Source: Sweltsa coloradensis
Taxonomy: Eukaryota; Arthropoda; Insecta; Plecoptera; Chloroperlidae
Length of the DNA stretch: 64,000 bases
Assembly: GCA_024449915.1 (NCBI GenBank)
Contig: JAMZAV010003160.1
Coordinates: 1 to 64,000 of the forward strand
Reading direction: 5' to 3'
Made by a program: the position numbers and the translations under genes. The number at the start of each line of letters is the position of its first letter. The first letter of the stretch is position 1. Below the pieces are notes generated by a model, which ran no database searches, had not been told where the DNA came from, and saw nothing but the letters and a program-made list of their open reading frames with translations. Below are positions 54,010-64,000 of this stretch, piece by piece.

Positions 54010-54500
54010 ACTAAAAATATATTTAATTTCAATATCAAATTAAAATTCAAAGCGTTTTATTTTTTAGCAACATATTTTGGCAAATTGCCAAAAAAGTCTT
54101 AAAAACCTTAGTTTTTTTTAAAAATTTTTAAATAGAAATACAATTAATTAATAAATAGTACTGAAAAATATGACCCCCAATTAAAATAAATACAATAATT
54201 AATTAGAAGTAGATTAGAAGAAATTTTGACAAATTTAACTTTGCATAGGGGGGTTTTTCTATAATCACAATTGCAAGATTCTCATAAAATTTTGTGTACT
54301 GAAAACATGATAAATTAAATATTTTTTATGTTAAATTTGAATTTATCTTGCTTATGTAAAGGGTTTTAATTTATCGGGTAGACTGTTTAAATTTCACTCC
54401 AGCCTTAAACAGGGTCCCTTTTTGAAAAAATTAAGTCTAGTTGAGTTTGATTAATTAGTTTTAGATTTTGTATTGAGGTTTTTAAAAAAATTTTTTTTTG
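54010..54500 (-). pseudogene. mirrored LINE 3' end
   Basis: Counterpart of 47230-47690. Shared phrases include CAGGGTCCC and AAATATATTTAATTTCAA. The reading frame is lost through run-length changes. Confidence 0.6.
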
Positions 54501-55319
54501 GTAAAATAAGAAGGATAATTTTTGACAAACGTAAAAACTTCAAAAATTAAAACAAGGTCCCTACTTTCAAAGTTTAACTGTAAAAACAGTTTTTACAAGA
54601 TGATCTGTAGTTTTTCCTACCTAAAATTCTGAGGTTTTTTGACATTTTTTCTTTAGCAAAGTAGACCCACCCCAAAAAATATCCCAAAATTAATTTATAA
54701 AAAATTTTTAATAATAAATATAAATAATTATTATTTATATCCAGTGAGGTTTGTTTTCATTTAACCAAATGGGGAAATGCAGGTTTATTATCTTCTTTTC
54801 CTCATCTTTTTGTTGTTTTTAAGCATTTGACTTTGGGTTCCCCCCCCCATGAAAACGAAAGCGCCGTAAACGCGGCACCATCAATGCAGGGGTGTTCTGC
54901 AGGTTGCCGGTTTTTTCTTTTTGGCGACCGCGACCACGAACAAAAAACCAGGAAAAAGTTTGTGTGAAAAAATGCTGCATAGCCCTAAACGGGAAAACCC
55001 TCGGGTTTGACAGGTTTTAAAACCTGTCAAAGGGGGTAAACTAAAATGGACCGTATAAATATCTCCCACGCGCTTTTTCTAAAAATTTCAATTTAAAATC
55101 GGTTCCCCGTATTGAATCGAGTATATCGTCGCGGGGTTTTGTATTAAGAAAATGGTAGTTCTCACTTCTCACAAAGACAAAAAAAAAACCCCAAAGGATA
55201 CTAAAAAAACTTTTATAAAGCCCGGATATAAAAAATGTACCGGTTGGTAGTTACCGGTACGGTTAAATCGTTTTTCCAGTCCGAAGTCTACATCTCAATT
55301 TTTTTTCTTCTTTTTTAAA

Positions 55320-55460
55320 TACGAAATACAAAATTTTTAAAATTTCTATTTCCAAATAAGTAACAAAACTTATTTTCGGGATGGTACTTAAAAAACCCAA
55401 CCTTGTCGGCGCCGACGCCATCGAAGAGCGAAAAATGTCCAACCAAAGAGGTTTTTTTAA
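55320..55460 (-). mobile_element. mirrored SINE-A tail
   Basis: Counterpart of 45420-45560: CTTGTCGGCGCCGAC, CGAAGAGCG, ATGTCCAACCAAAGAG. Confidence 0.6.
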
Positions 55461-55939
55461 ATAGAAAACACGTTAATTAATGCGAAAACTTATGTCATTA
55501 AAAAAAAAAATATTTGGACTAAAACGTTCTTAGATTATTAATAGTAAATTTCAATTATCAAGACCCTTTCCCTAAAAAAACTAAATGTTAAAAACAAAAT
55601 AAATGTTTAAAAATTAAAATTTTAAAAAAATACTAAGTAAAAAAAAATTATATAAAAAACCGACCATGAAAACCATATTGGAAAACAAAATAGATTGAAT
55701 TAAAATAAAACTTTGCGGAAATAAAAAGTCTAACATCAAAGTAGTGAAGCTAAAGGCCAGAACAATCAAAGACATATTCACAAATCGTCAAAACCTCCTT
55801 TTTAAAAAAAACAAGCATGGGCTTTATAAATTAGGACAAACATATTACATTTTATCTGTTATATTTTGAATGTTCTAGCCATCCAATTATTATGCCCCTT
55901 TTTATTTTTTTTTTTTTTATTTTTTATGTCTCTATTTAA

Positions 55940-56240
55940 ACAGGCAAGAAACCCACTATGAAATTTTTAAATAGAAAAGGGAGGAGGGGGAAACCCCGGT
56001 CCCGGCACATACCCTATCCTCCCAAAAAAGTACCAAGGGACAACGGCTTTTACGCCCACCGAAAGGACGGTGTAATTTTTAAACAGTATATGGGTTTCCC
56101 CACAAACCCGGACTCCAGCGGGACGGCCCCAAGGGAAAAACGAAGCTGTCACACAAGCTTACGAACCCTAGTCTGCTTAGCCAGCGATATACGTGTGTTT
56201 CAGGGCGAGCGGCGCCCCCACTCAACCCCTGACCAGCCCA
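55940..56240. other. GC-rich block present only in the right arm
   Basis: About 240-300 bp of GC-rich sequence interrupts the mirrored alignment (left counterpart about 44880-44990). The 115-residue ORF starting at 55958 covers it but shows no known domain, and its ends lie in ordinary arm sequence. Origin unknown. Confidence 0.5.
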
Positions 56241-59224
56241 AAAATTTTCTTTTGTTCAACATTTATTTGGAAAGATTTGGGAAAAGGGTTGAAAATTACC
56301 TTTAAATTATGCAAGAACGCAAATATTTTTCCCCAAATTACATTTTATATTAGTTTTTCCTTTTCAAAATGTAACAGGGTTTAAAATGTTTTTGTGTAAA
56401 GTAATATAACATAACATAATAAAAACGACGAGAAGGGTGTGATGTGAAACCTCAAAAGTGTTATTTTTATTAGTGAATATTAATTTTAAATAGTTCTGTT
56501 ATGGTGTGGCATTCATAAATGCGTGTGAATGTTATCAAGTACAAATAGCATTTTAATTTAAACAAGCATCTATAGAAAATAAAATGTTATTGCCCCAACA
56601 TGATAAACAACACTAAAAGTGATTATTCTACAGACCCCGAACTAGCATTTACCTTTCTAAAAAAGCCACGGGCCGCCCTAAAATATGCATTTTTTTCCCA
56701 TTAATTTCAAATATATTTAATCTGCACCAATGTTTTATTAGGATACGATACGAATGAGCAGAAGTTTTTCCCCCAAAATCGAACGAAAAAGGGAAGGGTT
56801 GGGGGGGGGGGATTTTTTATTATTTGAGTTTGCGGGTTTGGGCCCATTTGGATACACAAAGTTTTGGCTTTAAACCTGAAACTTACTTCTTCCCCCCCCC
56901 CCCCCCCCCCCCACAAAAATTTAAAATGGGGCCTTACACGTTTTATTTTTTTTGTTTAAATGTAAACTGTATGTGTAGGGGGGTCCAAAACATTGTTTAA
57001 AAAATTGTAAAACAAATTTAGATCTATTGATTATCGTCAACTTAAATTAATCTTCAATGAAATGGATCCCGGGGGTTCGTTGCCCAAAATTTTTGAAAAG
57101 AGGGGATTTTCACGAGTTTTACATTTTTTCCTCTTTCAACAGACTTGCGTAGCAAAGCCTAAATCTATTATCCCTCAAGGACCGTAACGATACCGACTGC
57201 ATTTACGGATTAATGGTTTTATGGCGTTCGAGCTAGGGTATGTTGGAAACTCTCGGATCCTGCATGCCATTCAAGCTACTGTTCCAACTGCTGCATTAAA
57301 AACACTGTTCGTTGTTATTTTTTTTAACGTTTTCGTTTATGATCTGATCACGGGAACTCCCAAAGGGGGGATGAATTTAAATTTTAGCACTCTGCTAATT
57401 CTCCCGGATATGTAATTTACTGTCGTTTATGATACAGGCAGTTGCAAAAAAAAACAAAAACTGTTTTCGTGTATTATTTTTTTCTTATGGTAACAAGACT
57501 GACTAAATGATCGTCCGTGAAACACTTTGAAGAACGACAAACCCTGCGGGTCCCAAGAAATCTCAAACTGTGAGATGGAAGAAGGAAGAAACATGTGTTT
57601 TTTTCTGTGCTGAAGACGCCGGGGGCGCTGAGCTTTTTAAATTATCCACTTTTTTTGGGAATTCCCTATATCGGGTAAGATCAAACGTTTTGTTGTGTTA
57701 TGTTTTGAAATTATAGTCCAAAGTAGATCAAATATTAAGAATTTTTTTTATTATTTTTCACATAATTATACAAATATCACAATAATAATAGCACATATTA
57801 TTTTGAGGGAAAAGAAGCCCACAAGAACGTCGGCCGGGGGGGGGGGGGGGCGGGGGGGGGGGGGGGGGGGGTGGGACCCACGTACATGCCCAAAAAAAAT
57901 TATGTTCACTTTAAAATGGACTACAGGCGATCTTGTTTAACTTTAAATTTTAGTTTTTCTAGGAACCCCCAAATTGTTTCCGAAAATTTCCCCTTTATCC
58001 CCTCGCATTAGTCGCGAATTATTTAAACATAGCTTCCGCCCGTATTTGAAAATCTTTTTCAGATTGCAAAAATCCAACATTTTATGCAATATAAATTAAA
58101 TAGCCTTGAAAATAGCTTTTTTTATGTTGGAGTTTTTTAAGGGTTGGGGGGGGGGGGGGGGTGTTGCCCTTATCGGGGGGCCCAAAATGTTTTGGGTACG
58201 GTATTAACGAAAAATGTGTACGTTTTTTGTTATTATTTTATTTATTAAGGATGCCGAAAAAATAATTATTATTTCCGATGTATAAGTCCTATACATAGAT
58301 ATGATTTCGATTTGAATAAAAAATGGTTACCTGATACGACATAAGAACCCCGCAGGTTTTTACAAAAAGGGGAGGAAAAGCAAAGTGAAGAGTTAAATTT
58401 GTTTACTAACAATTTTTACACAAACGGAAAAAAACACTTGGGGCAAACATTTGAAAATGCAGATCAGTCACAGTATATCCCTTTAATGCGTTTTACTGAT
58501 CATTTTTTAATTTTTTGTGGAGGTACGTAAAAATAGGTTTTGTTTTTGTATAAGCTTCAAAGCACTATATTTTCATTTTAAAAACCCAAGGTTTTCCCAG
58601 CCCAATGTCATTTTAAAAACATATTTGTATCTATAATTTTTTTAAGTTTATTAAAATTTTTAATTCATTTGATATTATTCAAACAAATTTAACTTTTTTC
58701 AAAAAAAAAAAATATTAGAAACTCAAAGGGGACAAGTTTTGAAGGGGGCCCAAAAAATTTGTAAAAAACGCTGAAAATGACACTTTAAATGTATTACACT
58801 TTCCAAATATGAGGTAATGAGACACGTAAAAATTCTATAAAAATAGTAGATTATTAAACAGCTAGGTTTATCATTAAAAAAATTTTAGGACTTTAACAAG
58901 TTATTTACTTTTTATTTTTTTTAATTTTCGCAGATAATCCTTACACTTACCCTATCGTTTGATTGGGATAAGAAAGGGTTGGTGCGGACCTCAGCGTCAG
59001 AAGAGGTTTCTTTTAAATTAAAATACATGGAGGGAAACACCTTTTTCGTTCTTTTTTCCCCCCACTGATGATAATTAATCCCTTTTGGGTCGGCATAGCC
59101 CCTTTTCCAACAAAATAGTAAGTATCGGTCGATTTTTAAAAAATTATTGTGACCTAGGGGGCAAAAAAAAAAAAAACTGGCCATTTACGGGGATTAGTAT
59201 CTTTGTTTATAAAAGGTGTTACAA

Positions 59225-59965
59225 TTAATGGCAATTTACTTTCCCAATTAACGGGCATATTAAACCCTTTCAAGTCCGCTTCGCGAACGCTTTTTTAGTC
59301 GCGTGAGGGTGATTTTTTTTTGTAAGTTTTTAGTATGGGGGGGATCTCTTATTTTTTAATTTCCATGCAAAATAATTTTTTTTTAATTTAGGATATTTGT
59401 TATAAAGAAGTTTTAAATTGCTAGGGTATTACAAATTAAATAAATGAAAAATTCTGGAGGCCCAAAAAAGTTTTGCTTCATCAACGCTTTTGTTGGTGTT
59501 TGTTGTAAATTTTCAATTTTTACTTTTTAAATTATTTACACCCAAAAAAAATTATTAAAACCTTTTATTTTATGGATTCCAGCAACCCTTTTTACAAACT
59601 TTTCTTTTAAAAAGCAAACATCCCCCTTTACCTTAATGCCCTTTGTAAAATATGAACGTTGTACCCCCCGCCCACCCTTTTGGGGGTCAGTATCGGCCAA
59701 ATACACGAAAATATCGAAATTTTTAAAAATCAAAAGACGTAAGAGTACGATTTTCATGAGAAATATTTCTTCGACGAAAAAAAAAGGTCAGGTCTAATTC
59801 AAAGATTTTCCCTCCAATTTTCATCAATATCGCTTCGAATATGCCTTTTGCACGGTTTTAGAGCGCTAACAAAAAGACAGAAAAAAAGAAAAAAACCCCG
59901 GAGCAAATTGTTTTTGGGGGGTCAGTGAAATTGAAAATTTCCCTTCCCTCATCAAAATAAAAAAA
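59225..59965 (-). mobile_element. mirrored diverged GGATGAG element
   Basis: Counterpart of 41122-41815: GTCCGCTTCGCGAACGC at one end, GAGCGCTAAC and AAACCCCGGAGC toward the other. Confidence 0.55.
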
Positions 59966-60769
59966 ACCTAAAAAACCAGCGGGAAATCACGTGAGAACTA
60001 ATATAAAAATGTTGGGTTTTTGAAAAGTACAAAAATTTTTTCCCGAAAAAAAACCCATGCAAATTAATTTGAGATTTTGAATTTCGCCAGTGTAGACAAT
60101 GACAAAAATAAATGACAAATTTTTTATTTTGAGTGGGGAAAACAAAATAACCTGTTTTTTAGAATGAGCCAAGTGGGAAGGGGAAGCTGGTGTAATTTTG
60201 AAAATTAAAAATCTAATATTTTAATGTAATTTTATCCCGTAAGCGTAAAAATTTTTTTGAAAATTAAATAACTGCGTTTCCGGGGCTATTATTTTATACA
60301 TTTGATTTATTCGCTTTTTGCCAAATACTAATTAGTAGTAATCCTTTTTTTCCCTCTTTTTTTTTTTAGATTTTGTTTTTATGGACGCATGGGTTTAAAA
60401 CAATTTGTAGGGTTTTACATTGCCGTAAACATCTCTTTTTAAAATTTAAAAATTTTGAAACTATAAAAAGGGAGTAACGTACACATAAAAATCAAGCGTT
60501 TCATTTTTTAACTTATTTTTTTTTTAAAAAAGGATTTTTCGACCACTTTACGCAGTCTTATAAAACCAATGATATCACATTTATTAAATAAAAGCAGTCT
60601 TTATAAAACCCAAGAACACTTTTATTAAATAAACGGAAAAAGTCAATGATTTGTATGTGTAATCCTTTTTACTTTTCATAAATTTCATTCAGTTTTTATA
60701 GAAAATACTTTTCCGTAATATTTAAAACAAAAGTTATACTTGTTTTAGTAACGATGCAATGATCCCACA

Positions 60770-60960
60770 CATTTTGGGCTCGGCGTTAAGCGCGCGACTT
60801 GATTCGGGGGGTCCCGGATTAAAACCCCGTCGGACCGGCCCCCTGAGAATGTTTGCCCGGGGTTTTTCCTCGTTTTTAAATGGAATGCAAGGGTTGAGCC
60901 CTCTTAAACACCCCTCGACACCCCAAAATTGTCCTATCCGCAACATCCCTATATTAGTTA
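60770..60960 (+). mobile_element. mirrored SINE-B
   Basis: Counterpart of 40075-40265: GGCGTTAAGCGCGCGACT, GGTCCCGGATTAAAACC (B-box destroyed), GTTTTTCCTCG, AATGCAAGGGTTGAGC. The ORFs on both strands here are accidental. Confidence 0.65.
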
Positions 60961-63900
60961 GACCCCCCAAAGGGGGGCATAAAATTTCACCCGGGCAGGT
61001 TTCCCCATAAAAAATATTTTTTCAAAACGAACAATTTATTGAATTATTGAATAAACCTAAAAAGGGGGGCCGCTTTTTCACCTTTTTATGCTAAATTACT
61101 TGTAAAAAAGGTTTTAATAAATAAAAAATATAATTAAAGAATAAATAAAAAAAAAGATAACGCACAGATATAATAAAGAATATAGATATATTATTTTTTT
61201 ATATAGTGCCGTAGGGCCCGAATCTTGCCTAACAACCTTAATTTATAGGGGGTTACAAAAACGCACATAGGTCAATCAAATTTCACCCTAAAGGATGGGG
61301 GAAAATGATATTTTTTCAATCTACCGGGTAGGACTATTGGCGCATTTGATATAGTTCAATATAAAGGGCGGAAGGGAGTCTTGGGTTTAAGCGGAAGGGT
61401 TTTTTCTGAGTTTAAAAGGGCCCTTTTCTACAATTTAATTTGTATGGAAAATAGGGTTTGCCCCATGCACGAATTTCCTTTTGCGTTAAATATTTTAAGA
61501 TGAATTAGCAAACTTGCTTTAAAAGAAAAAAAAATTTAAAGTATTTTGGGAAGTTTTTACTTTTTAAAAAAAGAAGATTATCGGTGGCTAGCCTCAGTAA
61601 AAAATGTTAGTGGGAAAAAAGTGTGTTCGTCTTTGTAAGGGGGAGAAATGCCCCCACTTCCCCCTTGCCCCTGCCCCTCACGTTTAATCGCATTTTGCAC
61701 GTTTTATAAAATCATATTTAAATGATATTTTTGACACATTAACAAGATAAAGAAAGGATCTAAAGTAATAGATTTCAGCCCTTCTTTTTTAAACCCATAA
61801 TTAAAAATTAAAAAAAAAGGGAAATTTTATTATACCTCAATTCTTAAAAGACCGAGGCCCACCGAAAAACTTCGTTTAAATGGTTATTGATCGATATCAA
61901 TAGTTTGGGGTATCTTAAAAAAACTAATTTTTTAAGTTTTTTTTAATTTTTCCTGCTCAAGGTTTGGTAATAATATTTTGGGTTTTTAAAACCTTTTAAA
62001 GTTTTGTCCCATTGATGATATTTTTATAGATGGGGTTTTTTTGTAGCGGGGGCCCACACTGTATTCTTAGTAACGTTTCGGCCCATTTGTCTTCTTTTTC
62101 GGGATAAAATATGAAAATAGAAATTAAAATTGACTTTTGTTTTGTTTTGTTTTTTCTATTGTTACTTTTAATGTTTTTTTGTTTGGTTTTCTAAATAAGT
62201 TTCCCTTTTTTTCCCGTCAGATTGTCTTTTGCTGGAAACTTTCCTATTTCGTGTCTTCCCCCCCAGACAGTTCCTCGAACCGGAAATCTCTTGGAGGGGT
62301 CTGATATCTTCAAGCCCCCAACACAAGTGAAAGTCCCTAGGGGGGAAGATATCAAAACCCAGCCCAAATTATGCACATTGGTTCCATTTTTTCCTTGCAT
62401 GGTTCCAAACGAGTCAAAAGGTCCCGATATAACAATGGGTTTGTCTCGTATTTAAATTAAATTTTAGAAGTACCGATTTTTTTTTTAAAAACGTTACCAT
62501 AAAAGCACACCTATTCAAATTTTTTTGGGTTTTTTTGCTCGAATTTGGAAAATTTTTACTCAGTGACAAAAATGATTTTTTTATTTTATTTCCTTATTTT
62601 CTTCATTTTGTTAAATTTGTTTTGTTAACGCGTAAAATAGAAAACCAATTTTGCATACATATCGAAGGGCTGGAGTAACAGTTTTGTAGGAAAAAACCCA
62701 CTTTTCTATGTTAAAATAACGACATCCCCAAAGAAAATATTAATGTTGGAACAAATAATAAAATACTTTTCATTTCTACATAGCCAATAAACTGCAGGGT
62801 TTTACGTGGTTGCATTTGAAGTTTTAAGAAATAAGTATTTTTGATGCGGTAATTATTTTTATTGCATGGATATAGAAATTACAAATCATTACATTTAACC
62901 AAGCTTTTTTAAAACCCGCTTTCTTAAACTTGTTTAATGATTTTTTTATGTATGGTCAATTATGTTTTTTGTTCCTTTAAAGGTGTAATATTTTTTTCCT
63001 CACCCCCTCTATCAAAGAGTCATGACAATCTTTGTCTCTTCAAGAGCTGAAAAAAAGGGTTTTTTAAACCTTTTTTACTTTGGGGAAATAAAAAAAAATC
63101 GAAGTCGAGATATCGTACGGTTATGTAAATTTTGGTTTTTTTTAAAACCGGGTTTCAAATTCTCTCGCTTTTTTTTTTTACACTTTTTAAAAATTGAACA
63201 AAATTGTGTAAAATTAATTTAGGAAGCCCCCAAAAAAAAATATATAAATGCAATTATCGGAATTTTAGAATTCACCAAATGTTCAAAAAATCCAAATAAT
63301 TGCGCATTTTCTGACTAATTTTGGAATATTTTGTTTTTATCAACGTTGTATGATATGTCAATTATTACAATAACAGGTACCTACAAAGTTTTTTCAGATT
63401 TTATAAATTTATTGAAATTTAAATTTATGTAGGGCGCAGGGAAGGGGAGGGCGAACCCCAAAACAGTTCTACTCCCCAAATAAAAAAAAAAATAAAATAA
63501 AAAAGTAAAGGGAATTTGTTTGCAAAAAATACTTATTTTGAACCCGACAGAATTTAAAAACTCTCGAAGGGTTTAAAAGCCCGGGTGCCACCCAACCCTC
63601 CAGCTGCCTGGGAGGCTGCCCTTCAAAATTGCCGTTATATTTTAGGGTTTACGAGCATGTGAGAAAGTTCCTCTCATTGCAAGTTTTTATTTTCAGCAAC
63701 CGTTTCCCAATACACTGAGACTGGGTAACGCCCCTTTTCTTTATTTCCCTTTTATTAGGGTTTTTGTTTGCATTTCAAGGCAAAAACTTTTGTGAAAAAT
63801 TTCCACTATAAATTTTAAATCATTTAGGATAGTAGATATTTTTCCAATCAAAATCACAAATAATTTATAAATCGTTACTGTACATACAAAAAAAATAATT

Positions 63901-64000
63901 TTTGCTGTTTGGAGTAAATAGATAAAAAATAGAAGGCCTACTCCTCTGCTTATTTTTAACATGTTTATCATTTTTTACTGAGATGGTAGAAGTCAATACG

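Larger units (their letters stand above)
53530..64000. repeat. right arm of the giant inverted repeat, running off the window
   Basis: Reverse complement of 36905-48215. Compared with the left arm it has many substitutions and insertions that lengthen A, T, G or C runs. It lacks the 0.8-kb element of 46225-47010 and carries an extra GC-rich block at 55940-56240. No gene is recognised. Its ORFs are shorter than 120 residues and without domains. Confidence 0.9.

Noticed and set aside
55958..56305. 115-codon ORF in the right palindrome arm as a gene
   Set aside because: It has no recognised domain, spans a right-arm-only GC-rich block, and lies in sequence with many consensus-type errors.

Overview
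This window is AT-rich, repeat-saturated DNA from an animal nuclear genome, most likely a marine invertebrate. It holds an animal-type site-specific LINE (Dong/R4-like), a Penelope-like element, an RNase H-bearing LINE, several tRNA-headed SINEs, a 2A-peptide-bearing ORF and fold-back elements. I recognise no intact host gene, no rRNA and no functional tRNA. I cannot name the species or phylum from the sequence alone.

The window has two domains. From 1 to about 36 kb it is dominated by one high-copy composite repeat, called here M1-linker-M2. M1 is about 350 bp: it begins near CCGTCTGGGCCCGGGG, carries the hairpin GCTGGTTCTGACCAGC and ends near CCTAACGGTTGACGCG. The linker is AT-rich (about 200-300 bp). 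M2 is about 55 bp, centred on ATGACCTAACCGGTTGAAGC and ending TTTCTCACGTCGTCG. I count more than 20 M1 pieces and about 17 M2 pieces, nearly all on the + strand, separated by unrelated DNA. Other elements are nested in this array: a Dong-like LINE in a (TAA)n run of one linker (19.9-24.6 kb), an inverted pair of Penelope 3' ends in a (TA)n run of another (31.8-32.9 kb), SINEs, and a 3.45-kb fold-back element around a CXC-domain gene fragment (9.8-13.3 kb). At 33.1-34.5 kb on the - strand, an ORF starts with a basic and hydrophobic leader ending in a 2A translation-skipping motif (DVELNPGP), followed by six 195-bp tandem repeats that break the frame.

From about 36.9 kb to the end, no M1 or M2 is seen. 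This domain is a giant inverted repeat: 36.9-48.2 kb is mirrored by 53.5-64.0 kb around a 5.3-kb spacer, and the right arm runs off the window. The arms differ by real indels, including a 0.8-kb element present only on the left and a GC-rich block only on the right. The right arm also shows homopolymer-stretching noise typical of poorly polished long-read consensus. The palindrome may therefore be a true inverted duplication or two haplotypes joined by the assembler.

Nothing here looks like a cooperating pathway. The genes present are retroelement replication genes (reverse transcriptase, endonucleases) and decayed transposon cargo. The most interesting items are the one-directional M1/M2 array, the 2A leader, the microsatellite-targeted Dong LINE, the fold-back gene capture and the palindrome.
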